From the NCBI RefSeq assembly GCF_043195135.1, contig NZ_JBAFWP010000002.1: 64,000 nt of DNA; one strand, 5' to 3'. The notes below the pieces were generated by a model, which was given only the letters and a program-made list of their open reading frames with translations, made no database searches and had not been told where the DNA came from. The DNA comes from NCEH01 sp043195135 (GTDB taxonomy: Bacteria; Pseudomonadota; Alphaproteobacteria; Rhizobiales; Xanthobacteraceae). Below are positions 56,187-64,000 of this stretch, one piece after another (the first letter of the stretch is position 1; every line of letters begins with the position of its first letter). Both the position numbers and the translations under genes were made by a program.

Positions 56187-57895
56187 GCCCCGTCCACCCC
56201 GCCGCGCCGCAGGAAGTCGAAGTCGCAGCCTTCGTCGGCCTGGAGCACGCTGTCCACGAACAGGCGGGCATAGCCGCGCTCGGGCAGGGGCGGGGCGGGC
56301 AGAAGGGCGAGGGCGGCGCGCCGGGCTTCCAGCTCGGCGTCGTCCACCAGAAGGTCGATGCGCCGGCCCGCCACGTCCAGGCGGATGCTGTCGCCGGTCT
56401 TCACCAGGCCGAGCGGCCCGCCGGCCGCGGATTCGGGCGTCATGTGCAGCACGATGGTGCCGAAGGCGGTGCCGCTCATGCGCGCGTCGGAAATGCGCAC
56501 CATGTCCTTCACGCCCTGGCGGGCGAGCTTCTTGGGGATCGGCAGATAGCCCGCTTCCGGCATGCCCGGCGCGCCCTTGGGGCCGGTGTTGCGCAGCACG
56601 AGCACATCCTGCGGCGTCACGTCGAGGTCGGGATCGTCCACGCGGGCGGCCATATCCTCCACCGATTCGAACACCACGGCCCGGCCGGTGTGCTGGAGCA
56701 GCGCAGCGCTCGCCGCCGCCTGCTTGATGATGGCGCCGCGCGGGGCGAGATTGCCGTAGAGCACCGCCATGGAGCCTTCGGCCTTGATGGGATTGTCGCG
56801 CGAGCGGATCACATCCTGCCCCGGAACCTCCTCGGCGCGCGCCACCACGTCGCGCAGCGTGCCGCCGGTGAGGGTGGGGGCGTCGAGGTCGATCAGGTCG
56901 CCCAATTGCTTCAACAGCTTGGGCAGGCCGCCGGCGTGATGGAAATGCTCCATGTAATGGGCGCCGGAGGGCTTGAGATCCACCAGCACCGGCACCGTGC
57001 GGCCGAGCTCGTCGAGCGTGTCGAGGTCGAAGCCGTATTTCGTGCGGTTGGCGATGGCGGTGAGATGGATGATGCCGTTCGTGGACCCGCCGATGGCCTG
57101 GAGCACCACGGCGGCATTGCGGAACGCCGTGGGGGTGAGCAGCTCGCTCGGGCGCGGCCCGTCGGAGACTGCCATCTGCGCCGCCACGCGGCCGCTCTCC
57201 TCGGCGAGGCGGATGCGCTCGGCATGGGGGGCGGGAATGGTCGCGCTCATGGGCAGCGACAGGCCCATGGCCTCGGTGATGCAGGCCATGGTGGAAGCCG
57301 TGCCCATCACCATGCAGGTGCCGACCGAGGGGGCGAGGCGGGAATTGACGGTCTCGATCTCCACCGCGTCGATCTCGCCGGCGCGATGGGCGCTCCACAG
57401 GCGGCGGCAATCGGTGCAGGCGCCGAGTACCTCGCCCTTGTGATGGCCCACCACCATGGGGCCGACCGGAACCACCACGGTGGGCAGGTCGACGCTGACC
57501 GCGCCCATGATCTGCGCCGGCAAGGTCTTGTCGCAGCCGCCGATCACCACCACCGCGTCCATGGGCTGGGCGCGGATCATCTCTTCCGTGTCCATGGCCA
57601 TGAGGTTGCGCAGGAACATGGAGGTGGGATGGGCGAAGCTCTCGTGGATCGAGATGGTGGGGAACACCATGGGCATGCCGCCCGCCAGCATGACGCCGCG
57701 TTTTACCGCTTCCACCAGCGCCGGCACGTTGCCATGGCAGGGATTGTAGTCGCTATAGGTGTTGGTGATGCCGATGATCGGCCGGTCGAGGGCGTCGTCC
57801 GAATAGCCCATCGCCTTGATGAAGGCCTTGCGCAGGAACAGCGCAAACCCTTCGTCCCCATAGCTCGTCAAACCCTTGCGCAGCCCCTTGGCCAT
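56183..57895 (-). CDS. IlvD/Edd-family dehydratase (probable sugar-acid dehydratase)
   Basis: The 570-residue Fe-S dehydratase has the cluster-region cysteines NPCHGN, GGCDKTLPAQIMGA and CTDCRRLW with GTCMVMGTAST, plus GGSTNGIIHL, NGNLAPRGAIIK and the late DARMSGTAFGTIVLH. Members include DHAD, 6-phosphogluconate dehydratase, and L-arabonate, D-xylonate and D-galactonate dehydratases. The transporter and lactonase neighbours favour an aldonic/sugar-acid dehydratase over IlvD. It starts divergently from the ABC operon with an inverted operator pair between. Confidence 0.9.
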   Translation of the reverse strand: MAKGLRKGLTSYGDEGFALFLRKAFIKAMGYSDDALDRPIIGITNTYSDYNPCHGNVPALVEAVKRGVMLAGGMPMVFPTISIHESFAHPTSMFLRNLMAMDTEEMIRAQPMDAVVVIGGCDKTLPAQIMGAVSVDLPTVVVPVGPMVVGHHKGEVLGACTDCRRLWSAHRAGEIDAVEIETVNSRLAPSVGTCMVMGTASTMACITEAMGLSLPMSATIPAPHAERIRLAEESGRVAAQMAVSDGPRPSELLTPTAFRNAAVVLQAIGGSTNGIIHLTAIANRTKYGFDLDTLDELGRTVPVLVDLKPSGAHYMEHFHHAGGLPKLLKQLGDLIDLDAPTLTGGTLRDVVARAEEVPGQDVIRSRDNPIKAEGSMAVLYGNLAPRGAIIKQAAASAALLQHTGRAVVFESVEDMAARVDDPDLDVTPQDVLVLRNTGPKGAPGMPEAGYLPIPKKLARQGVKDMVRISDARMSGTAFGTIVLHMTPESAAGGPLGLVKTGDSIRLDVAGRRIDLLVDDAELEARRAALALLPAPPLPERGYARLFVDSVLQADEGCDFDFLRRGGVDGA

Positions 57896-57957
57896 GCCCG
57901 TTCTCCCATTGGCCGATCGTTCCGCCGACCCGACGGCACCCTATCGGCCGTCGCCAT

Positions 57958-57969
57958 ATTGTCAATAAT
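57958..57969. promoter_or_regulatory. Probable GntR operator, left
   Basis: ATTGTCAATAAT is the exact reverse complement of the site at 58020-58031. It lies about 60 bp upstream of the dehydratase start. The ATTGTCAAT core is itself an odd palindrome, typical of GntR/FCD regulators. Confidence 0.65.
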
Positions 57970-58019
57970 TTTACGGGAGCATGGGTAAGTTTGAACAATC
58001 GTGCGTGAGAATGCCAAAT

Positions 58020-58031
58020 ATTATTGACAAT
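58020..58031. promoter_or_regulatory. Probable GntR operator, right
   Basis: ATTATTGACAAT is the inverted partner of 57958-57969, separated by 50 bp. It contains TTGACA, which could also act as the -35 element for the ABC operon. Likely bound by the FCD regulator encoded at 63389 at the end of the operon. Confidence 0.65.
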
Positions 58032-58098
58032 CCTGCGGCTGGCGGTCCACCTTCCGGGCAAAACGAACCCGCAAACAATTGCTAGGGAGGATACGCCA

Positions 58099-59382
58099 AT
58101 GAAATGGGGTCGGTTTGGGTGCGCGGTCGCGGCTGCGGCCTTGGGGATCGGGTGCATGGGGTCGGCGATGGCCGAGCCGGTGCAGATCAATATGTGGAGC
58201 AACTGGCCCGACGAGCCGGCCAAGAAGGATTGGGTCGCCACCCGCGTCAAGGATTTCGAGGCCGCGAACCCGCAGTGCCAGGTGAAGCTGAGCTTCATCC
58301 CCAAGGCGGACATCTACACCCAGGCCAAGTCGGCGGTGCGCACGGGCCAGGCCCCCGACATCTTCTATCTCGAACCCGACCAGCCGGAATTCCTCGCCGG
58401 CGGGTTCCTGGAGCCGCTCGACAGCTATATCGACCTCGCCGGTCTCGAAGACTGGGCGAAGCCCGCCTGGACCTCCAAGGGCAAGGTCTACGGCCTGCCG
58501 GTCGAGGCCTATACGGTCGAGCTGTATTACAACAAGGATCAGGTGAAGAAGGTCGGCGTCGACGTGCCGGCCAATTTCCAGCTGACCCAGGCCCAGTTCA
58601 CCGACCTGGTGAAGAAGGGCGTCGCCGCCGGCATCACGCCGATCTCGCAGGGCGTGGGCGATCGTCCGTTCCCGGGCGGCCTCGTGCTGTATGAAGCGCT
58701 GCTGCGCAAGCTCGGCCCCGAGGATTACGGCAAGCTGCTGGACGGCACGCTCTCCTACAAGGATCCGCGCGTCATCGAGGTGATGGACTGGGTCAAGGGC
58801 CTGGTGGATGCCGGCGCCTATCCCAAGAGCTTCTCCACCCTGAAGCTCGGCGAATCCCACTTCTATTTCTACAATACCCCCGGCGCGCTCACATTCCCCG
58901 ATCCGAGCTGGTTCACCGGCCGCGCCTTCGCCCCGCCGGAGAGCGGCGGCATGCCGGCCAATTTCCCGCTCGGCATCATGCAGTTCCCCGCCATGGACGG
59001 CGGCAAGTGCCCCGAGTGCAAGACGCTCGCGGTCGCCGGCAGCTTCGTGATGTATTCCAAGGGCAAGAACAAGGACTGCGCCGGCGCCTTGCTGAAGTCC
59101 ATGGCCACCCGTGAGAACGGCACCAAGTGGATGGAGCAGGTCTCGCTCCAGACCGGCCTCGCCTCCGATCCCAGCAAGATCAAGAGCGCGCATGCGGAGT
59201 ATTTCGCCGAGCTGAACGCCCGCAACACCGGCGTCAAATACTTCTTCGGTACCCCGTTGTTCCATTATCGCGCCAAATGCGCGGAGACCTATACGCAGGT
59301 GATGAACAACGCCTTCCCGGCCGGGCTCATCAGCGTGCAGGACGCCGCCGACAAGATGAACGCCGCCTGCTTCAAGGGGTGA
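58099..59382 (+). CDS. ABC sugar transporter, periplasmic binding protein
   Basis: The 427-residue protein has a signal peptide (MKWGRFGCAVAAAALGIGCM, cleavage near SAMAEP) and the SBP family 1 fold (WSNWPDEPAKKDWVATRVKDFEAANP, APDIFYLEPDQPEFL, GLPVEAYTVELYYNKDQVKK). It has a Cys pair in KCPECKTLAV and further Cys near the C-terminus. A GGGAGG ribosome site precedes the ATG. It is the first gene of a rightward operon (binding protein, two permeases, ATPase, oxidoreductase, regulator). The substrate is probably a sugar or aldonate-type compound, inferred from the adjacent dehydratase and lactonase. Confidence 0.9.
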   Translation: MKWGRFGCAVAAAALGIGCMGSAMAEPVQINMWSNWPDEPAKKDWVATRVKDFEAANPQCQVKLSFIPKADIYTQAKSAVRTGQAPDIFYLEPDQPEFLAGGFLEPLDSYIDLAGLEDWAKPAWTSKGKVYGLPVEAYTVELYYNKDQVKKVGVDVPANFQLTQAQFTDLVKKGVAAGITPISQGVGDRPFPGGLVLYEALLRKLGPEDYGKLLDGTLSYKDPRVIEVMDWVKGLVDAGAYPKSFSTLKLGESHFYFYNTPGALTFPDPSWFTGRAFAPPESGGMPANFPLGIMQFPAMDGGKCPECKTLAVAGSFVMYSKGKNKDCAGALLKSMATRENGTKWMEQVSLQTGLASDPSKIKSAHAEYFAELNARNTGVKYFFGTPLFHYRAKCAETYTQVMNNAFPAGLISVQDAADKMNAACFKG

Positions 59383-59406
59383 GGGTGCATGTCCCAGGAG
59401 GCGACG

Positions 59407-60345
59407 ATGACTTCCACCGCGGCCCGGCCGGACGACGTCAAGTCGCCCGGCTCGGTGGCGGACCCGCGGCGGACCTCATGGCCCGTGCTCGTGGTCTTCC
59501 TGGTGCCGGCGCTGGCCATCTATGTGGGGCTGACGGCCTATCCGGCCTTCCGCACCATCTATGACAGCTTCTTCACCATCGAAGGCCTCGACGCGACCTT
59601 CGTGGGGCTCGACAATTATCGCGCGCTGATGTCGGACGAGACCTTCTGGGTCGCCGTGCGCAACACCTTCGTGTGGTCGTTCATCGCGCCCGTCCTGGAC
59701 GTGTCCACTGGGCTTCTGCTGGCGCTGGCGCTTTATGCCGGCGTGCCGTTCGCAAGGTTCCTGCGCGTGGCGTGGTTCACGCCCGTGCTGCTGTCCTATG
59801 TGGTCGTCGCGATCCTGTGGATGTGGATCTATAATTACGACTGGGGCATCCTCAACGAAGTGCTGCGCGCCGTGGGGCTCGGCGGCTTGGCCTCGTCCTG
59901 GCTCGGCGATCCCAATCTCGCGCTCGGCGCGCTGATCGTGACCCATGCCTGGAAATGGGCCGGCTTCAACATGGTGGTGTGCCTTGCCGCCATCCACTCG
60001 CTGCCCGGCGAGGTGCTGGAGGCGGCCGAGCTCGACAATTGCGGCTGGGGCGCGAAGCTGCGGCACGTCATCGTGCCCATGCTGCGGCCCACCTTGCTGA
60101 ACCTCTACATCCTCGCCTTCATCGGCAAGATGAAGATCTTCGACCTGGTCTGGATCATGACCGGCGGCGGCCCGCTCTGGGCCACCGAGACCGTCTCGAC
60201 CTATGTCTACAAGCGGGCGTTCAACTGGAACACGTTCGATCTCGGCTACCCCTCCGCCATCGCGACGGTGTGGTTCGGCGTGGTGTGCGCCGCCGTGATC
60301 ATCCTGAACCGGGTGCTCGCCTCCAAGGACCGGCTGGAATACTGA
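59407..60345 (+). CDS. ABC sugar transporter permease (MalF-type)
   Basis: The 312-residue integral membrane protein has six predicted TM segments and the EAA loop EVLEAAELDNCGWGAKLRHVIVPMLRPTLL that docks to the ATPase. Start 59407 (MTSTAARPDD) has AGGAGG 5 nt upstream; an upstream ATG at 59389 is possible. It follows the binding protein closely and is followed by the second permease after 3 bp. Confidence 0.92.
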   Translation: MTSTAARPDDVKSPGSVADPRRTSWPVLVVFLVPALAIYVGLTAYPAFRTIYDSFFTIEGLDATFVGLDNYRALMSDETFWVAVRNTFVWSFIAPVLDVSTGLLLALALYAGVPFARFLRVAWFTPVLLSYVVVAILWMWIYNYDWGILNEVLRAVGLGGLASSWLGDPNLALGALIVTHAWKWAGFNMVVCLAAIHSLPGEVLEAAELDNCGWGAKLRHVIVPMLRPTLLNLYILAFIGKMKIFDLVWIMTGGGPLWATETVSTYVYKRAFNWNTFDLGYPSAIATVWFGVVCAAVIILNRVLASKDRLEY

Positions 60346-60348
60346 CCC

Positions 60349-61218
60349 ATGGCCCTCTTTTCCATGCTCGGCGCCCGCGATCCCGGCGCCACCCCCTTGC
60401 CGCGCCTGTTCGCGCGCGGCGGCCTCGCCTTGGTGATCGGCGCCTATACGATCTACACGCTCGGCCCGTTCCTGTGGCTCGCCAGCATGTCGGTGCGCAC
60501 CACGGGCGAGATCAGCCTCGACCATTACGCCTGGCCGAGCCCGTTCCATTGGGAACAGTTCCGCATCGCCTGGGTGGATTCCAATTTCGCCACCTATTTC
60601 TGGAATTCCACCCTCGTCGTGGTGGGCGCCGTGGCGGTGGTGACCCTGGTGGGCGCGGCGGCTGCCCACGCCTTGGCGCGCTATCGCTTCAAGGGCAACC
60701 GCCTGATCTATGCGGTGCTGTTCTCCTCCATCATCTTCCCGCCGCAGATCACCTTGATTTCGCTCTACCAGATCCTGGTGGACTATAATCTCTACAATTC
60801 GCTGCTGGGGCTGACGCTGGTCTATATCTCGCTGCAGCTTCCCTTGACTGTGTATCTGCTGGAGGGCTTCTTCGCCCGCATCCCGCAGGATCTGTTCGAC
60901 GCCGCGAAGATGGACGGCTACGGCGACATCGAGATCTTCCGCCGCATCGTCCTGCCCATCGGCATGCCGGCGATCGCCACCACTTTGATCTTGAACTTCA
61001 TCCAGCTCTGGAACGAGTTCCTGTTCGCGGTGGTGCTTATCACCGATCCCGACAAGCGCACGCTGCCGATCGGCATTCGCGCCTTCATGGGCGATCATTT
61101 CCAGGACATCGGCATGATCGCCGCGGGCGTCATGATCTCGGTGGTCCCGGTGATCCTCGCCTACATCTTCTTCTCGGAAAAACTCATCCGCGGCATGACT
61201 GCCGGCGCGGTCAAGTAG
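60349..61218 (+). CDS. ABC sugar transporter permease (MalG-type)
   Basis: The 289-residue protein has six TM segments and the EAA loop PQDLFDAAKMDGYGDIEIFRRIVLPIGMPAIAT. It pairs with the MalF-type permease as the transmembrane channel. The N-terminus is short and cytoplasmic before TM1 (GGLALVIGAYTIYTLGPFLWL). The ATPase starts 12 bp downstream. Confidence 0.92.
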   Translation: MALFSMLGARDPGATPLPRLFARGGLALVIGAYTIYTLGPFLWLASMSVRTTGEISLDHYAWPSPFHWEQFRIAWVDSNFATYFWNSTLVVVGAVAVVTLVGAAAAHALARYRFKGNRLIYAVLFSSIIFPPQITLISLYQILVDYNLYNSLLGLTLVYISLQLPLTVYLLEGFFARIPQDLFDAAKMDGYGDIEIFRRIVLPIGMPAIATTLILNFIQLWNEFLFAVVLITDPDKRTLPIGIRAFMGDHFQDIGMIAAGVMISVVPVILAYIFFSEKLIRGMTAGAVK

Positions 61219-61230
61219 AGGTTAAGCGCA

Positions 61231-62382
61231 ATGTCGGTCGTCATTCTCGACAAGCTCTGCAAGCGCTACGGCTCCAGCCAATATGCCGTGGACCATGTGG
61301 ACCTGCACATTCGCGACGGCGAGTTCATGGTTCTGCTCGGGCCGTCGGGCTGCGGCAAGTCCACCACCCTGCGCATGGTGGCGGGCCTTGAGACCATCAG
61401 CGAGGGCACCTTGTCCATCGACGGACGGGTGGTGAACAATGTCGCCGCCAAGGATCGCGACATCGCCATGGTGTTCCAGTCCTACGCGCTCTATCCCCAC
61501 ATGAGCGTGGGCGAAAACCTCGCCTTCGGCCTGCGCCGCCGCAATGTGAACGCGGCGGAGATCGAGCGGCGGGTGAAGGAAGCCGCCGACATCCTCGGCC
61601 TCGGCGCTCTGCTCGCCCGCAAGCCCAGCGCGCTCTCCGGCGGCCAGCGCCAGCGCGTCGCGCTCGGCCGGGCCATGGTGCGCGAGCCCATGGTGTTCCT
61701 GTTCGACGAGCCCTTGTCGAACCTCGACGCCGCGCTGCGCGTCAACACCCGCAACGAGCTGATCAAGCAGCACCACCGCCTCGGCTCCACCATGATCTAC
61801 GTGACCCACGACCAGGTGGAAGCCATGACCATGGGCACGCGCATCTGCGTGATGAATGGCGGCAAGGTGGCGCAGATCGGCGCGCCGCTGGAAGTCTATT
61901 GGGAGCCGGCCGACACCTTCGTCGCCCGCTTCCTGGGCTCGCCGCCGATGAACCTCTTCACCGCGCCCCTGCGTGGGAGCGCGGATGGCTTCCTGCTGGA
62001 CGAGGGCGCATTCCACGCGCCGCTGATCCGCTGGAGCGCGGCGGCGCTCGCCCCCTTTGCGGAGCGCAAGATTACGTTCGGCGTGCGCGCGGAAGATTTG
62101 CATCTCGATCCCGCCGCGGCAGGGGAGGGGCTGCGCGGCCGCATTCGCGGCAAGGCGTTCGCGATCGAGCCGCTGGGCGCTGAAACCCTGGTGGTGTTGG
62201 AAACCCCGCTCGGGGAATGCACCGCGCGCCTGCCGCGCAATGTCATGGTGCGTCCGGGGGATGAGGTGGACCTCGCCTTCGCCGCGAGCGCCGTCTATCT
62301 GTTCGATGTCGAGACCGGCCGGGCGATCCCCGGCGAACGTACCGCCCAGGGCGCGCTCGCCGCGGCGCGGGGGCTGCAATGA
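61231..62382 (+). CDS. ABC sugar transporter ATPase (UgpC/MalK type)
   Basis: The 383-residue ATPase has Walker A GPSGCGKSTTLRMVAGLE, the Q-loop VFQSYALYPHMSV, signature LSGGQRQRVALGRA, Walker B VFLFDEPLSNLDA, switch YVTHDQVEAMTMG and a C-terminal TOBE/regulatory region. It energises the two permeases above. Its stop overlaps the oxidoreductase start (ATGA at 62379). Confidence 0.95.
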   Translation: MSVVILDKLCKRYGSSQYAVDHVDLHIRDGEFMVLLGPSGCGKSTTLRMVAGLETISEGTLSIDGRVVNNVAAKDRDIAMVFQSYALYPHMSVGENLAFGLRRRNVNAAEIERRVKEAADILGLGALLARKPSALSGGQRQRVALGRAMVREPMVFLFDEPLSNLDAALRVNTRNELIKQHHRLGSTMIYVTHDQVEAMTMGTRICVMNGGKVAQIGAPLEVYWEPADTFVARFLGSPPMNLFTAPLRGSADGFLLDEGAFHAPLIRWSAAALAPFAERKITFGVRAEDLHLDPAAAGEGLRGRIRGKAFAIEPLGAETLVVLETPLGECTARLPRNVMVRPGDEVDLAFAASAVYLFDVETGRAIPGERTAQGALAAARGLQ

Positions 62383-63392
62383 GCCGGGAACTTCGCATCG
62401 GCCTGATCGGCGCCGGCTGGGTCACGCAGCATCACCTGGTGGGCTGGCACGCGCTGGCGGGCCGGGCGCGCGTGGTGGCCATCGCCGATCCCTCGCCCGA
62501 GCGGGCGGGCGAGCGGGCTGCGCAATTCGAGATTCCCGCCGTCTTCGCCAGCGCCGAGGCGATGCTGGACGGCGCGGAGCTGGATGCCGTCGATATTGCC
62601 GCGCCGCGCGCGGTCCATGCCGAGCTGGTGCGCCTCGTCGCGGCGCGCGGCCTGCCGATCCTGTGCCAGAAGCCGCTCGCGCCGACGCTGGCGGAAGCCG
62701 AGCAATTGGTCGCCGATGTCGCCGGCTCCGTGCGCCTGATGGTGCATGAGAACTGGCGCTTCCGCGCCTATTATCGCGACGCCGCTCAATGGCTGCGGGA
62801 GGGTCGCATCGGCAAGGTGAAGGCCGCCCGCCTCACGCTCGCCACCAGCGGCACGGTGGCCGACGCCGCGGGCCAATATCCCGCCTTGGTGCGCCAGCCC
62901 TTCATGCGCCACGAAAAGCGCATGCTGGTGGCGGAAGTGCTGATCCACCATCTCGACACGCTGCGCATGCTGCTCGGCCCGCTGAAGGTGGAGGCGGCGG
63001 CCCTCACCCGCACCTGCCCCGAGCTGGTGGGCGAGGATGGCGCGGTGATCCAGCTCGGCACCCCGGAGGGGACGGGCGTGAGCGTGTTCGCGAGCTTTGC
63101 CGTGCATGGCGCCCCGCCGGCCCAGTCCGACTGGGTGGAGATCCTGGGCGAGACCGGCACCATCCGCCTCGCCGGCGATACCCTTGCCTGCTTCGGCGAA
63201 AATCCCGCGGCACAGGTCTATGATCTGGCTGCCTGCTACCAGGGCTCCTACAGCGCCACCATCGCCCATTTCATCGCGGCGCTGGAGAGCGGCGCGCCGT
63301 TCGAGACCGCGCCGCAGGACAATCTTGAAACCTTGCGCCTGGTGGAGGATTGCTACCGCCTGTCCGGCTTTGAAGCGGAGGCCCGGGGATGA
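62379..63392 (+). CDS. Gfo/Idh/MocA-family oxidoreductase
   Basis: The 337-residue protein has an NAD(P) Rossmann domain (RIGLIGAGWVTQHHLVGWHAL), the ICEKP-type motif as LCQKPLAPTLAEAEQL (Gln in place of the usual Glu) and a C-terminal GFO_IDH_MocA beta sheet with HHLDTLRMLLG. These enzymes oxidise or reduce sugars, inositol or glucose derivatives. Overlapping the ATPase and the regulator suggests it acts on the imported sugar. Confidence 0.9.
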   Translation: MSRELRIGLIGAGWVTQHHLVGWHALAGRARVVAIADPSPERAGERAAQFEIPAVFASAEAMLDGAELDAVDIAAPRAVHAELVRLVAARGLPILCQKPLAPTLAEAEQLVADVAGSVRLMVHENWRFRAYYRDAAQWLREGRIGKVKAARLTLATSGTVADAAGQYPALVRQPFMRHEKRMLVAEVLIHHLDTLRMLLGPLKVEAAALTRTCPELVGEDGAVIQLGTPEGTGVSVFASFAVHGAPPAQSDWVEILGETGTIRLAGDTLACFGENPAAQVYDLAACYQGSYSATIAHFIAALESGAPFETAPQDNLETLRLVEDCYRLSGFEAEARG

Positions 63393-64000
63393 TGGAAAGC
63401 GCGACGCCCGAAGCACCGACCCCCGCCGGCCGCGACGCCAGCCAGGCGGAAATCGTCCGCGAGATCGAAGAGGACATCATCTTCGGCCGGTTCGCTCCAG
63501 GCTCGCGCCTGGTGGAGGACACGCTGATGGCGCGCTATGGCGCGAGCCGGCATTTCATCCGCCAGGCCCTGGTGCAGCTGGAGCGCACCGGCATCGTGCG
63601 GCGGGAAAAGAACGTGGGCGCGACGGTGTGCTCCTATTCCGCGCAGGAAGTGCAGCAGATCTATGACGTGCGCGAGATGCTGACGCGCCAGGCGGCGCTC
63701 ATGATCGCCCTGCCGGCGCCGCAGGAGCTGATCGACAGATTGAGCGCGATCCAGGCCGATTACGCCCGCTTCGCCGAGCAGGGCGACCTGCGCGGCATCC
63801 ACGAAACCAACGATGCCTTCCACATCGCGCTGTTCTCCGCGTGCGGGAACCCCTATCTGGTGCGTTCGCTCCAGGATTACATGGGCCTGACCCTGCCGAT
63901 GCGCGCGAAGAACCTCGCCGACAAGGAAGGGCTCGAAGTCTCCCGCCGCCAGCACGAGACCATGATCGAGCTGCTGCGCGGGCGCGATTCCTGGGCGCTG
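63389..64000 (+). CDS. GntR-family (FCD) transcriptional regulator, cut by window edge
   Basis: 204 residues are visible. A winged helix-turn-helix (DTLMARYGASRHFIRQALVQLERTGIVRREKNVGATV) is followed by the FCD domain beginning YDVREMLTRQAALMIAL, with metal-ligand-type residues in DAFHIALFSACGNPY and HETMIEL. FCD regulators bind organic or sugar acids and metal. The ATG overlaps the oxidoreductase stop. It is the last visible gene of the ABC operon and the likely ligand-responsive regulator of the inverted operators at 57958 and 58020. Confidence 0.9.
   Translation, partial: MMESATPEAPTPAGRDASQAEIVREIEEDIIFGRFAPGSRLVEDTLMARYGASRHFIRQALVQLERTGIVRREKNVGATVCSYSAQEVQQIYDVREMLTRQAALMIALPAPQELIDRLSAIQADYARFAEQGDLRGIHETNDAFHIALFSACGNPYLVRSLQDYMGLTLPMRAKNLADKEGLEVSRRQHETMIELLRGRDSWAL

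Overview
The window is high-GC alphaproteobacterial chromosome, most likely order Hyphomicrobiales (Rhizobiales) and possibly a Xanthobacteraceae-like lineage. The order is supported by the ftsW-to-lpxC cell-wall/division block, an FtsZ tail ending in a conserved IPAFLRRQ peptide, an OlsB-type ornithine-lipid acyltransferase, a PHA-granule-type small protein and the ligase-associated helicase/PdeM pair. The family is a guess from gene content. Two perfect 16-bp ParB/Spo0J-type parS palindromes (10857 and 55057), 44 kb apart, suggest the window lies in the origin-proximal centromere region.

Layout. (1) 0-1.8 kb: rsmH (cut by the window edge) and mraZ run leftward from four MraZ boxes; a TerB/J-domain protein diverges. 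(2) 2-13.9 kb: AmiD-type amidase, SABATH-like carboxyl methyltransferase, RNase P RNA, GlxA-type AraC regulator with a divergent SDR, a tri-haem cytochrome c, ligA, parS no. 1, recR, and two small regulator/target units (MarR/AhpD-like, ArsR/SRPBCC) with visible operators. (3) 14-24.8 kb: HPP-CBS protein, LysR regulator, glcD-glcE-[repeat array]-glcF, thiE and malate synthase, together a glycolate to glyoxylate to malate route. (4) 24.9-29.8 kb: DUF2076 protein, pdeM, a small unknown gene and a Lhr-type helicase. (5) 30-45.2 kb: ftsW-murG-murC-(CDF transporter-AT-rich orphan)-murB-ddl-ftsQ-ftsA-ftsZ-lpxC-bamD-recN, all rightward. (6) 45.2-54.7 kb: arfB, olsB, a secreted unknown, yifB/comM, two tiny membrane proteins, a methyltransferase, a PHA-system protein, gshB, a secreted alpha/beta hydrolase, yraN and rsmI. 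(7) 54.7-64 kb: parS no. 2, then a sugar or sugar-acid catabolic locus (amidohydrolase and IlvD/Edd dehydratase leftward; a four-gene ABC transporter, an oxidoreductase and a GntR/FCD regulator rightward) with a pair of inverted operators in the divergent promoter.

The most unusual structure is at 19.19-20.83 kb, between glcE and glcF. It is an array of GC-rich palindromic (REP/BIME-like) units with an exact 287-bp period. One unit carries a DUF559 (Vsr/restriction-endonuclease-like) gene, and the 287-bp units look like internally deleted versions of that unit. The same palindrome occurs as an isolated pair at 1.82-1.94 kb and, in frame, inside the helicase gene at 29.0 kb. This resembles an autonomous/non-autonomous repeat family built around a nuclease rather than a recognised transposase.

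The division/cell-wall (dcw) cluster is also split. mraZ-rsmH sits 29 kb from ftsW and points the opposite way, and murC and murB are separated by a metal transporter and a low-GC orphan gene. No tRNA, CRISPR array or intact insertion sequence was seen.
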